In this document: in pieces, positions 25,381-34,303 of the stretch
How the letters are laid out: each line of letters begins with the position of its first letter
How positions within the stretch are numbered: position 1 is the first letter of the stretch
DNA from: Flavobacterium sp. DG2-3
GTDB taxonomy: Bacteria; Bacteroidota; Bacteroidia; Flavobacteriales; Flavobacteriaceae
Direction: 5' to 3'
Assembly (NCBI RefSeq): GCF_030730925.1
Contig: NZ_JAVAMB010000006.1
Location: forward strand, 225,903 to 289,902
DNA: 64,000 bases
Translations under genes and position numbers: made by a program
The notes under the pieces: generated by a model
Told to the model about the DNA's origin: nothing
Databases searched by the model: none
The model's input: only the letters and a program-made list of their open reading frames with translations

Positions 25381-27600
25381 ATGACAGAAATAGATATAGA
25401 AAAAGAAAACAAAGCTATTGCGCAGGAATACAAGGAATTACTACGAATAAGTTACCAAACGTTAGACACAACCGACAAAAAATTAATTCGAAAAGCTTTT
25501 GATGTTGCCGTCGATGCTCACAAAGAACAGAGACGTAAATCGGGCGAAGCGTATATCTTTCATCCTATTGCAGTTGCAAAAATTGTTGCTTCAGAAATTG
25601 GTCTGGGTGCGACTTCTATTGCTGCGGCCTTATTGCACGATGTTGTTGAAGATACTCCCATGACGGTTGAAGACATTGAGCGTTTGTTCAATCCGAAAGT
25701 GGCGCAATTGGTTGAGGGTCTGACTAAAATATCTTTAGTTCAAAAAGATTTGAATGCTTCTATGCAGGCGGAGAATTTCAGAAAAATGATTCTGACATTG
25801 AACGATGATGTCCGCGTAATTCTGATCAAATTGGCCGACCGTTTGCATAATATGCAGACCATGGATTCGATGGCTGAATACAAACAGACTAAAATCGCCT
25901 CAGAAACTTTATACATTTATGCGCCTTTAGCCCATCGTTTGGGACTTTATAATATTAAAACCAAACTAGAAGATTTAGGCTTAAAATATACCGAACCAGC
26001 AGTTTATAACGACATTGTAAGCAAAATTCGTGAAACCAAAGAAGAACAAGACGCTTACATCAAAGACATTTCTGATGTTTTAAAAAAATCTTTAGATAAC
26101 GAAGGCGTAGATTACATCATTAAAGGCCGACCAAAATCGATTTATTCTATCCGTCGAAAAATGCGTGCTCAAAACGTAACTTTTGACGAAGTGTACGATA
26201 AATTCGCGCTTAGAATTGTGTACAAAGCCGATCCGCATGAAGAAAAGTTCATTGCGTGGAAAATCTATTCGATCGTAACAGACCATTATAGACCGAGTCC
26301 GAGCCGTTTGCGTGACTGGATTTCGTCGCCAAAATCAACTGGTTATGAAGCGCTTCACATTACCGTAATGGGTCCAAAAGGACGCTGGGTCGAAGTTCAA
26401 GTTCGAAGTGAACGTATGGACGAAATTGCCGAAAAAGGGTACGCAGCGCATTACAAATACAAAAACGGAGCCACAGAGGAAAGCGGTCTGGATACTTGGC
26501 TGAATCTGCTTCGTGAAGCATTGGAAAATCCAGAAACCAATGCGGTTGATTTTGTCGAAGATTTTAAAATGAATTTATATTCTAAAGAAATTTTCGTCTT
26601 TACGCCAAAAGGAGAAATTAAATCGCTCCCAAAAGGTGCAACTTCACTAGATTTTGCTTTCAGCATTCACTCCGAAATCGGAATCAAAACGCGTGGAACC
26701 CGTGTAAATGGGCGTTTAGTTCCTCTTAATTATGAATTAAAAAGTGGTGATCAGGTCGAAGTTATCACTTCTCCAAACCAAAAACCAACTGTAAACTGGT
26801 TGGAATATGTAACGACTTCTAGAGCAAAAAATAAAATCAAAAATGTTCTTAACGAGAACACTAAAAAAATTGCCGAAGAAGGAAAAGAATTACTGATTCG
26901 AAAATTAAAGCATTTAAAAGTCACCTTTAACGAACAGGTTACAAACGAGTTAGTTAATTTCTTTAAACTAAAAACAAGTTTAGATTTATTTTATAGAGTT
27001 GGAATTGGTGCAATCGAAAATCAGCAGTTAAAAGATTATGCGGCACAGAAAAGCAATTCGTTTATCAATTTCTTTAAAAATAAAATTAAACGAACCAAAG
27101 ATACCGCAGATGAAGATATTCACAAGCCAGTTATTAGCAGCAATTATGATATGCTGGTTTTTGGAACGGAGCATGATAAATTAGATTACAAACTTTCGCA
27201 ATGCTGTAACCCGATTCCTGGAGATGATGTTTTTGGTTTTGTGACCATTAACGAAGGAATCAAAGTGCATAAAAAAGACTGTCCGAATGCAATCGGAATG
27301 CAGTCTAATTATGCCTATCGAATTATGAGCGCCAAATGGATTGATTCTTCTCAGGAAGAATTCAAAGCCATTATCAATATTACTGGAATGGACGTTTTAG
27401 GGCTTACCAACCAATTGACGAAAGTAATTTCGAATAATATGAGCGTAAATATTCAAAGTATTTCGCTTAGCACCGACGCTGGAATTTTTCACGGACAAAT
27501 TGCAGTAATTGTTAAAAACAACACGATTTTGAAAAAAATGATTAGCGCCATCAAAAAAATTGACGGGGTTGATAAGGTTACTAGAGAATATCGAACTTAA
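25381..27600 (+). CDS. rel: Bifunctional (p)ppGpp synthetase/hydrolase (Rel/SpoT)
   Basis: The 739-aa protein has the complete RSH layout. The hydrolase domain has HDVVED (86-91). The synthetase domain contains RLRDWISSPKSTGYEALH and the EVQVR strand. A TGS domain (FVFTPKGEIKSLPKGATSLD) and a C-terminal zinc-finger/ACT region (QCCNPIPGDDVFGF, then VNIQSISLSTDAGIF) follow. It makes and degrades the stringent-response alarmone. Because both HDxxED and synthetase residues are intact, it is predicted to be bifunctional. The ATG at 25381 is chosen over an in-frame TTG at 25366. Confidence 0.95.
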   Translation: MTEIDIEKENKAIAQEYKELLRISYQTLDTTDKKLIRKAFDVAVDAHKEQRRKSGEAYIFHPIAVAKIVASEIGLGATSIAAALLHDVVEDTPMTVEDIERLFNPKVAQLVEGLTKISLVQKDLNASMQAENFRKMILTLNDDVRVILIKLADRLHNMQTMDSMAEYKQTKIASETLYIYAPLAHRLGLYNIKTKLEDLGLKYTEPAVYNDIVSKIRETKEEQDAYIKDISDVLKKSLDNEGVDYIIKGRPKSIYSIRRKMRAQNVTFDEVYDKFALRIVYKADPHEEKFIAWKIYSIVTDHYRPSPSRLRDWISSPKSTGYEALHITVMGPKGRWVEVQVRSERMDEIAEKGYAAHYKYKNGATEESGLDTWLNLLREALENPETNAVDFVEDFKMNLYSKEIFVFTPKGEIKSLPKGATSLDFAFSIHSEIGIKTRGTRVNGRLVPLNYELKSGDQVEVITSPNQKPTVNWLEYVTTSRAKNKIKNVLNENTKKIAEEGKELLIRKLKHLKVTFNEQVTNELVNFFKLKTSLDLFYRVGIGAIENQQLKDYAAQKSNSFINFFKNKIKRTKDTADEDIHKPVISSNYDMLVFGTEHDKLDYKLSQCCNPIPGDDVFGFVTINEGIKVHKKDCPNAIGMQSNYAYRIMSAKWIDSSQEEFKAIINITGMDVLGLTNQLTKVISNNMSVNIQSISLSTDAGIFHGQIAVIVKNNTILKKMISAIKKIDGVDKVTREYRT

Positions 27601-27625
27601 ATTATTAGAAAAGTAATTTTATTTT

Positions 27626-28165
27626 ATGGATAATAACATAGAAATTCCTCAATTAATTTTTGACGAAAATGGAGAACTTATTATCTCTGCTTCTGATTCT
27701 TCATCAAAAAATGATTTCGATTTTTTTATTGGCAAATCTACTATTAGAAATAAAAAACTAAAAAAAAGACTTTGCAATTGCGATGAATGGATTGAATTTC
27801 CTTCTACTCAGGAAATGTACACGATTTTGCACGGAATTGGCAATATCGATAATTTTCTTGCTACTTTTGATGGAGAACCATTTGAAGGAATGACGGTAAG
27901 ATTATTTAATCCGAAAACAAAATTATGGAGCATCTATTGGTCGGACTCAAATACTGGCGTTTTAGACAAGCCTGTAGTAGGGTCTTTCGAAAATAAAGTT
28001 GGACATTTTTTTTCTAAAGATCTTTTTGAGAAAAAACCCGTTATTCAAGTATTTCGATGGGATGCAAGAGACGAAAAAAATCCCATCTGGAGTCAAGCCA
28101 TGTCTGATGACAAAGGAAAAACTTGGGAGTGGAACTGGTATATGTATATGTCCAAAACAAATTAA
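27626..28165 (+). CDS. Hypothetical protein with a DUF1579-like pattern
   Basis: The 179-aa cytoplasmic protein has no signal peptide. It contains FDFFIGKSTIRNKKLKKRL, reminiscent of the FDFWIGEW start of DUF1579-like lipocalin-fold proteins, and later tryptophan-rich strands (KLWSIYWSD, KGKTWEWNWYMYMS). These fit a calycin-like barrel that might bind a small ligand, but no function can be named. It follows rel by 25 bases and may be co-transcribed with it. Confidence 0.7.
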   Translation: MDNNIEIPQLIFDENGELIISASDSSSKNDFDFFIGKSTIRNKKLKKRLCNCDEWIEFPSTQEMYTILHGIGNIDNFLATFDGEPFEGMTVRLFNPKTKLWSIYWSDSNTGVLDKPVVGSFENKVGHFFSKDLFEKKPVIQVFRWDARDEKNPIWSQAMSDDKGKTWEWNWYMYMSKTN

Positions 28166-28334
28166 GCATTGTTAGTTTTATCATAAATTAAAATAATTAT
28201 GTTAATTAAGCTAAAATAGACTTTCAAAATATTTTTGACGTAAAAGCCTGTATTTATTGCCTTATTACTCATCAAAATCTAGTTTAAACGTTAAACTTTA
28301 AACCCGAAACTTTTATTCATTAAAAATAAAAAAT

Positions 28335-28342
28335 TATCTTTG
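28335..28342 (+). promoter_or_regulatory. TAnnTTTG -7 box of the Fur-family gene
   Basis: TATCTTTG matches the -7 consensus fully and ends six bases before the ATG at 28349. If it is used, the transcript would begin at or within a base or two of the start codon, giving a nearly leaderless mRNA. It also overlaps the alternative TTG start at 28340, which is therefore unlikely. Confidence 0.6.
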
Positions 28343-28348
28343 CCGGAT

Positions 28349-28813
28349 ATGACACTTATTTCAACTGACAACACTAAGAATCAAGAAATTGTAAAAAATG
28401 TTTTTACACTATATCTTGAACAAAAAGGGCATCGCAAAACTCCTGAGCGTTATGCTATACTTCAGGAAATTTACGATAGCGAGGAGCATTTTGATATAGA
28501 AAACCTTTATATCAAAATGAAAAACAAAAACTATCGTGTGAGTAGAGCAACGTTATACAACACGATCGAGTTATTGTTGGACTGCGCTTTGGTTAGAAAA
28601 CATCAATTTGGACAAAATCAGGCTTACTACGAAAAATCATATTTTGATAAACAGCACGATCATATCATTATGACAGATTCTGGTGAGGTAATCGAATTTT
28701 GTGATCCAAGAATTCAAACCATCAAAAAGACTATCGAAGAAATTTTTGATATCGAAATCACAAATCACTCGCTTTATTTCTACGGAAACAAAAAGCAAAA
28801 CTCAAATTCATAG
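28349..28813 (+). CDS. Fur-family transcriptional regulator lacking the CxxC zinc site
   Basis: The 154-aa protein has the Fur winged helix ([21 protein letters not shown], then [20 protein letters not shown]). Its dimerisation domain carries [18 protein letters not shown]103 and H105 of the regulatory metal site are present. However, the cysteine pair that normally follows (HDHLICxxCG) is replaced by MTDS, and no second CxxC pair exists at the C-terminus. The regulator probably senses metal or peroxide without a structural Cys4 zinc. It precedes purA by about 100 bases; co-regulation is not evident. Confidence 0.87.
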   Translation: MTLISTDNTKNQEIVKNVFTLYLEQKGHRKTPERYAILQEIYDSEEHFDIENLYIKMKNKNYRVSRATLYNTIELLLDCALVRKHQFGQNQAYYEKSYFDKQHDHIIMTDSGEVIEFCDPRIQTIKKTIEEIFDIEITNHSLYFYGNKKQNSNS

Positions 28814-28911
28814 TCTTTTAAAGATTAGACTTTTCAAAAAAATTAAAAAAAGAAAATTAACTACATAATCAGTAGGGCAACTTAGATTGCCTCAACGCAA
28901 ATTAAAACAGA

Positions 28912-30183
28912 ATGACCGTAGATTTATTACTAGGATTACAATGGGGAGATGAAGGTAAAGGAAAAATTGTTGATGTACTTACCTCAAATTACGATATTAT
29001 TGCACGTTTTCAAGGAGGACCAAATGCAGGACATACGCTAGAATTTGACGGAATTAAACACGTACTAAGAACTATTCCTTCTGGAATTTTCCATAAAAAC
29101 TCAGTAAATATCATCGGAAATGGTGTTGTAATCGATCCTGTAGTTTTTCAAAAAGAAATTGAAGGTTTAGAGAAATTCAACCTTGATATCAAAAGCAAAT
29201 TAATTATTTCTAGAAAAGCACACTTAATTTTACCAACTCACCGTTTGCTTGACGCAGCTTCTGAAGCTTCTAAAGGAAAAGCAAAAATTGGCTCTACTCT
29301 AAAAGGAATTGGACCAACTTACATGGACAAAACAGGTAGAAATGGTTTGCGTGTTGGAGATATTGAATTAGAAGATTTCAAAGAGCGTTACAGAGCTTTG
29401 GCTGACAAACATGAGGCAATGATTGCTTTCTATGATGTTGCTATTCAATATAACTTAGCTGAATTAGAAAAAGAATTCTTTGAAGCTATTGAAGAATTAA
29501 AGAAATTAGATTTTATTGACAGTGAAGAATACATGCACCAAGCTCAAAAAGCGGGTAAATCTATTCTGTGCGAGGGTGCTCAAGGATCTTTATTAGATGT
29601 TGATTTCGGAACATATCCTTTCGTAACTTCATCAAATACTACTGCTGCTGGTGCTTGTACTGGTTTAGGTATTGCTCCTAACAAAATCAAAGAAGTATAC
29701 GGAATTTTCAAAGCTTACGTAACACGTGTAGGTAGCGGACCTTTCCCAACTGAACTTTTTGACGAAGTTGGTGCAACAATGGCAAAAGTAGGTAACGAAT
29801 TTGGTTCTGTAACAGGAAGACAAAGACGTTGCGGATGGTTAGACTTAGTAGCTTTAAAATATGCTGTTCAAGTTAATGGAGTTACGCAATTAATGATGAT
29901 GAAAGGTGATGTACTTTCTGGTTTTGAAACTTTAAAAGTTTGTACAGAGTACAACTACAAAGGTCAAAACATTTCTCATTTCCCTTACAACATTGAGCCA
30001 GAAAATGTTACTCCGGTTTACAAAGAGTTTAAAGGATGGAAACAAGATTTAACAGGATTGACAACTTTTGACGAATTGCCAATTGAGCTAAAAGAATATA
30101 TTGAGTTTATTGAAAAAGAAATCGAAGTGCCAATCAAAATTGTATCGGTTGGACCAGACAGAAAACAAACAATAACAAAATAA
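28912..30183 (+). CDS. purA: Adenylosuccinate synthetase
   Basis: The 423-aa enzyme has the family start MTVDLLLGLQWGDEGKGK, with the GTP-binding GDEGKGK at 12-18. GGPNAGHT, GSTLKGIGPTYMDKTGR and SVTGRQRRCGW are also present. It joins aspartate to IMP in the first committed step of AMP synthesis in the cytoplasm. The length matches bacterial PurA. A strong intrinsic terminator follows its stop, so it ends a transcription unit. A small stem GGCAA-TTGCC lies upstream at about 28878-28892. Confidence 0.97.
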   Translation: MTVDLLLGLQWGDEGKGKIVDVLTSNYDIIARFQGGPNAGHTLEFDGIKHVLRTIPSGIFHKNSVNIIGNGVVIDPVVFQKEIEGLEKFNLDIKSKLIISRKAHLILPTHRLLDAASEASKGKAKIGSTLKGIGPTYMDKTGRNGLRVGDIELEDFKERYRALADKHEAMIAFYDVAIQYNLAELEKEFFEAIEELKKLDFIDSEEYMHQAQKAGKSILCEGAQGSLLDVDFGTYPFVTSSNTTAAGACTGLGIAPNKIKEVYGIFKAYVTRVGSGPFPTELFDEVGATMAKVGNEFGSVTGRQRRCGWLDLVALKYAVQVNGVTQLMMMKGDVLSGFETLKVCTEYNYKGQNISHFPYNIEPENVTPVYKEFKGWKQDLTGLTTFDELPIELKEYIEFIEKEIEVPIKIVSVGPDRKQTITK

Positions 30184-30191
30184 TACATTTT

Positions 30192-30222
30192 AAACGCTCT
30201 GATAATCAGAGCGTTTTTTTTT
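30192..30222 (+). terminator. Intrinsic terminator of purA
   Basis: An 11-bp perfect stem (AAACGCTCTGA against TCAGAGCGTTT) with a TAA loop is followed by a run of about seven T residues. It sits nine bases after the purA stop. Confidence 0.9.
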
Positions 30223-30235
30223 GAAGAATATTTTT

Positions 30236-30820
30236 ATGAGAAAAAATCCAGAAATCGAGATTACAGAAACCAAGTTATTATCTGATAATTGGTATGTATT
30301 AAACAAAGTAACTTTTAATTATAAAAAAGAAAATCAGCCAGTTGAGTCACATATACGAGAAGTATACGACCGCGGAAATGGCGCTGGAATATTATTGTAC
30401 AATTCTGCTAAAAAAACAGTCATTTTAACGAGACAGTTTCGTTTGCCAACTTATTTGAACGGAAATAAAACCGGAATGATGATTGAAGTTTGCGCCGGAC
30501 TTTTGGATAAAGATAACGCGGAACAAGCCATTATTCGCGAAACAGAAGAAGAAACAGGTTACCGCTTAAGCAAAGTGCAAAAAGTGATTGAAACCTATAT
30601 GTCGCCAGGATCTGTAACGGAAATTCTATATCTTTTTGTTGGTGAATACGACGAAAAAATGAAAGTTAGCGAAGGCGGCGGACTGGATGCTGAACAGGAA
30701 AATATCGAAGTTTTAGAACTGACTTTTGATGAAGCTTACGCCATGATCGAATCTGGAGAGATTTCGGATGCTAAAACCATTATGCTATTGCAACACGCTA
30801 AAATAAAAGGTCTTATTTAG
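30236..30820 (+). CDS. NUDIX hydrolase, NudK/GDP-mannose-pyrophosphatase-like
   Basis: The 194-aa protein has the NudK-type order: REVYDRGNGAGILLYN, TRQFRLPTYLNG, and a Nudix box at about 86-109 (AGLLD, then RETEEETGY). Relatives hydrolyse GDP-mannose or ADP-ribose-like sugar nucleotides in the cytoplasm. The ATG at 30236 is chosen because the in-frame TTG at 30221 lies inside the purA terminator. The last 27 codons plus the following spacer are duplicated in degenerate form 0.9 kb downstream (31668-31755). Confidence 0.88.
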   Translation: MRKNPEIEITETKLLSDNWYVLNKVTFNYKKENQPVESHIREVYDRGNGAGILLYNSAKKTVILTRQFRLPTYLNGNKTGMMIEVCAGLLDKDNAEQAIIRETEEETGYRLSKVQKVIETYMSPGSVTEILYLFVGEYDEKMKVSEGGGLDAEQENIEVLELTFDEAYAMIESGEISDAKTIMLLQHAKIKGLI

Positions 30821-30875
30821 AAGTTTTTTGAGTATTTTAGAATCCTATTTTAATTAAACCTCAAATCAATTAATT

Positions 30876-31667
30876 ATGGGATTATTTGACTTTCTTAAGA
30901 AAAAGGAAACTTCTGAACCAAAAAATGAAAAAGGCGCATTGCTTGCAATGCCACTATTTATTAATAACGAGAGTTACAATATAGACAGTGTAATTCAAAA
31001 TCTGAAAAATCTCTGGGGATTATCTATTATAAATTTTTCTGGAGATAATAATTCAGCTGTTTTTACAGTAAATAATGAATTAGTGACTATATTTTTTGTA
31101 CCAGGACAAATTCCGGGTGATGAAGTTTCAACAACTATTAAATATGCATACAACTGGCATAAAGCAGAAGAAGATTTAAAAAACTATACCGGACATGCAG
31201 TTGTTTCTGTTATGTCTGCACAAGGAAGTCAAATAGAGAGATATACCATTTTGAGCAAACTATTATGTTCTATTCTTTCAACTTCAAATTCAATAGGTGT
31301 ATATCAAGGAAAACAGACTTTATTGATACCTAGAAATCAATACTTGGAAAATATTGATGATTTACAGCAAGGAAAATCTCCAGCTCATTTGTGGGTTTAT
31401 ATCGGGATCAAAACCTCTGAAGAAGGAAATTACTTGTATACCTATGGATTACCTGAATTTGATAAACAAGAAATGGAAATCATTAAATCTCCTAAAGAGC
31501 TTTTAGAAGTTTTCAATTTCTTTGCCAACATTGTTTCGTACGTAATTAATGGTGATATTACATTACGAAATGGAGAAACTTTAGGCTATACGGAAGACCA
31601 GAAAATAAAAATTACAGCTTCGCAAGGAATGTTTGTAGAGGGACAAACTTTAAGATTAGAAATGTAA
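30876..31667 (+). CDS. DUF4261 domain-containing protein
   Basis: The 263-aa soluble protein starts MGLFDFLKKKETSE and contains the DUF4261 body, with AMPLFINNESYNIDSVI, a central block (GHAVVSVMSAQGSQIERYTI) and a C-terminal strand (YVINGDITLRNGETLGYTED). The family's function is not established. Relatives are small cytoplasmic proteins found in scattered genomes. The gene is flanked by the true 3' end of the NUDIX gene and a degenerate copy of it, which suggests insertion by recombination. No signal peptide is present. Confidence 0.78.
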   Translation: MGLFDFLKKKETSEPKNEKGALLAMPLFINNESYNIDSVIQNLKNLWGLSIINFSGDNNSAVFTVNNELVTIFFVPGQIPGDEVSTTIKYAYNWHKAEEDLKNYTGHAVVSVMSAQGSQIERYTILSKLLCSILSTSNSIGVYQGKQTLLIPRNQYLENIDDLQQGKSPAHLWVYIGIKTSEEGNYLYTYGLPEFDKQEMEIIKSPKELLEVFNFFANIVSYVINGDITLRNGETLGYTEDQKIKITASQGMFVEGQTLRLEM

Positions 31668-31755
31668 TCTGGAAAATTTCGAATGCTAAAAAAATTATGC
31701 TGTTATTGCAAGCTAAAATAAAAGGTCTGATTTAGAAGTTTTTTGAGTATTTTAG
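31668..31755 (+). pseudogene. Degenerate duplicate of the NUDIX gene 3' end
   Basis: These 88 bases align with 30752-30840: the last codons of the NUDIX gene, its stop and 22 bases of spacer. A few substitutions and short indels have lost the frame. The shared words include GCTAAAATAAAAGGTCT and TTTAGAAGTTTTTTGAGTAT. It begins immediately after the DUF4261 stop codon, so the DUF4261 gene sits between two copies of the same sequence. Confidence 0.85.
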
Positions 31756-31774
31756 ATTGACAAAACGATCTAAA

Positions 31775-33265
31775 ATGCTCAAATCTAAAATAGTTCTATT
31801 TTTCCTTTTTCCTTTATTTATTTTTTCGCAAAGCGAAAAATGGCCAGCAGAAAAACTCCAGCAAGATTTAAAAATCTTTAAAGAAATTAGAGAAATAGCC
31901 AATTCTGGACTTTACAAATACAGAACAAAACAACAGATTGACAGTATTTACAATTGGGCATTTTCGCAGATTAAAGAGCCGAAAGAACTTATTGAATTCT
32001 ATAAAATCATTTTGCAGATAACCGATTTTGAAGGAAGTCTGCACAATGACACCACACTTCCTGATGATTTTGAAAGGAAATATTCATCGGCAAATACTTT
32101 TTTCCCTTATCCTGTAAAATTGATTCATAATAATCTGATTCTTAATTTTAAAAATGAAGAAATTCCTCTTGGTTCTCAAATTCATAGTATAAACGGAATC
32201 GAAACTCAAAAAATAATTCCTTCTCTTTACAAATATTATACCACCGACGGACATAACATTACAGGAAAATCAATCGGAATTGGAAGTTCTTTTGCCAAAT
32301 ATTTTGAAATGGAATATGGCGCGAAAAAAAGCTTTTTAGTCGAATATTCTCTTCCAAACCAAACTCAAAAACAGACCAAAAGCATTTCTTCTGTTTCTAA
32401 TGAAATTCGAAAAGAAAACTTTAAAAATAGATTTTCACTCCCAATTGATAGCTTACAATATCAAAAAGCAAAAGATAAATATTCATTTAAAATAATTTCT
32501 GAAAATACCGCACTGCTTTCTGTTCATACTTTTGTTATTGGTCGAAATGCAAAAGACAAACAGCATATTGCGTACAAAAAATATTTGGACAGCTGTTTTG
32601 AATACCTTTCCAAACATTCGGAAATAAAAAACCTAATTGTCGATGTTAGAAATAATGGCGGCGGTACCGATCCAAATGATATTATAACTTTCTCTTATTT
32701 AGCACAAAAGCCTTTTCGCGAAAATGAATCGGCTTATGTGAATTTTCAAAAAATACCATTTCCTAAATATTTAGTTTACGAAGAAACCGATCCTAACAAG
32801 CAAAAGGAAGAACTAAAAGATTTTGAAGACGAGATCATAGAAGAATTTCCAAAGCTGATAGATCAAAAATATCCTCAGGATAATAAATTCAATATGTTAT
32901 TAGAACCTGATAAAAACAGTTTTAAAGGACAGATTTATATGTTAATTAGTCCGAGAATTGCTTCGGCTGGATCTTTGTTTGCTTCACTTGTGGCAGGAAA
33001 TACAAAGGCAATTGTTATTGGAGAAGAAACTATGGGAGGCTATTTTGGACACAACGGCCACACTCCTATTGAATATGAATTGCCCAATACCAAAATTAAA
33101 ACACAATTTTCTATTGTAAATTTAGAACAAGACGTTCCTAAAAAAACGAATCAGATTTTTGGAAGAGGAGTAATTCCAGATCATGAAATCTCGCAGACTT
33201 TGGAAGATTTTATGCAAAATAGAGATACTCAATTTGAATATACTTTGAAACTTATTGAAAAATAG
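31775..33265 (+). CDS. S41 family peptidase, exported
   Basis: The 496-aa protein has a signal peptide (MLKSKIVLFFLFPLFIFSQ) and a helical N-terminal region. The S41 core follows with LIVDVRNNGGGTDPND, MLISPRIASAGSLFASLVAG (nucleophile serine in ASAGS) and IGEETMGGYFGHNGHTP. Substrate and partner are unknown. The ATG at 31775 is preferred over an in-frame TTG at 31757, which lies against the duplicated NUDIX tail. The alpha/beta hydrolase gene begins three bases after its stop, so they are probably one operon. It shares the core motifs but little else with the S41 gene at 21624. Confidence 0.87.
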   Translation: MLKSKIVLFFLFPLFIFSQSEKWPAEKLQQDLKIFKEIREIANSGLYKYRTKQQIDSIYNWAFSQIKEPKELIEFYKIILQITDFEGSLHNDTTLPDDFERKYSSANTFFPYPVKLIHNNLILNFKNEEIPLGSQIHSINGIETQKIIPSLYKYYTTDGHNITGKSIGIGSSFAKYFEMEYGAKKSFLVEYSLPNQTQKQTKSISSVSNEIRKENFKNRFSLPIDSLQYQKAKDKYSFKIISENTALLSVHTFVIGRNAKDKQHIAYKKYLDSCFEYLSKHSEIKNLIVDVRNNGGGTDPNDIITFSYLAQKPFRENESAYVNFQKIPFPKYLVYEETDPNKQKEELKDFEDEIIEEFPKLIDQKYPQDNKFNMLLEPDKNSFKGQIYMLISPRIASAGSLFASLVAGNTKAIVIGEETMGGYFGHNGHTPIEYELPNTKIKTQFSIVNLEQDVPKKTNQIFGRGVIPDHEISQTLEDFMQNRDTQFEYTLKLIEK

Positions 33266-33268
33266 TAA

Positions 33269-34216
33269 ATGAAATTACAAAAAAATAGATTTTTAAAAAC
33301 CTTGTTATTCCTATTTATTTTGATAAACGTAATCGCGTTCTTTCACGCTTATAAGTTTACTCATTTTAAAGAAAACAAATCTGAAAAAACTCAAAGTCCA
33401 GAAAAATTATCATCTTGGCAAAAAGCGAAAACATTATTGCTAGGAGTAAATAATCCCAAACCCAAAAATTCAAAATTTCCTTCTCAGAAATATAAAACAC
33501 TAAAACTGAAAAGTAATAAAGAAATAGAATGCTGGTTTGTTCAAAACCCAAATCCAAAAGGAACAGTTATTTTATTTCATGGTTACGGTTCAGAAAAATC
33601 ATCTTTAATTGAACGATCAAATATATTTCAAAACTTGGGATACAGCACAATGTTAGTAGATTTTATGGGAAGTGGAAATTCAGAAGGAAACCAAACAACA
33701 ATTGGCTTTAAAGAAGCAGAAGAAGTAAAAACTTGCTTTGATTATATTAATTCAACGGGAGAAAAGAACATTTTCCTATTTGGAAGTTCTATGGGCGCAG
33801 CTGCCATAATGAAATGCATTAATGACAGTAAAATAAATCCAAAAGGAATAATTATAGAATGTCCGTTTGGTTCAATGTATCAAACTGTTTGCGCCAGATT
33901 TAAAAAAATGAATGCACCCACATTTCCTATGGCTGGAATCTTATTATTTTGGGGAGGAATTCAAAACGGTTTTTGGGGTTTCAACCACACCCCTTCCGAT
34001 TATGCTAAAAGTATCAAATGCCCAACTTTACTTCTTTATGGAGAAAAAGATAAAAGTGTCAGCAAACAAGAAACAGATAAAATCTATCATAATTTAAATA
34101 GTTTTAAGAAACTCGTGATTTATAAAGAAACAGGACACGAAAATTATTTAATTAAAAATAAATCACAATGGGTAAGCGATGTTACAGATTTTATAGCCAA
34201 AACTGAAAAACTTTAA
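33269..34216 (+). CDS. Membrane-anchored alpha/beta hydrolase
   Basis: The 315-aa protein has one N-terminal transmembrane helix (about 10-28) and an alpha/beta-hydrolase domain. Motifs are LFHGYGSEKSSL (oxyanion region), FGSSMGAAA (nucleophile Ser), LLYGEKDKSVS (acid) and ETGHENYL (His). The lid between 190 and 250 is rich in Trp and Gly. It probably cleaves an ester or amide outside the cytoplasm; the substrate is unknown. It starts three bases after the S41 peptidase gene, with which it is likely co-expressed. Confidence 0.85.
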   Translation: MKLQKNRFLKTLLFLFILINVIAFFHAYKFTHFKENKSEKTQSPEKLSSWQKAKTLLLGVNNPKPKNSKFPSQKYKTLKLKSNKEIECWFVQNPNPKGTVILFHGYGSEKSSLIERSNIFQNLGYSTMLVDFMGSGNSEGNQTTIGFKEAEEVKTCFDYINSTGEKNIFLFGSSMGAAAIMKCINDSKINPKGIIIECPFGSMYQTVCARFKKMNAPTFPMAGILLFWGGIQNGFWGFNHTPSDYAKSIKCPTLLLYGEKDKSVSKQETDKIYHNLNSFKKLVIYKETGHENYLIKNKSQWVSDVTDFIAKTEKL

Positions 34217-34303
34217 AATGTAAATACCGAAACCTATTCCAAAAATTATGTAACCCTTTTCAGCTATCATATTTATAACTTTATCTTCATAAAATTACGA
34301 CCC

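Noticed and set aside
28340..28348. TTG start for the Fur-family gene
   Set aside because: The TTG is part of the -7 box TATCTTTG, so it would not be in the mRNA.
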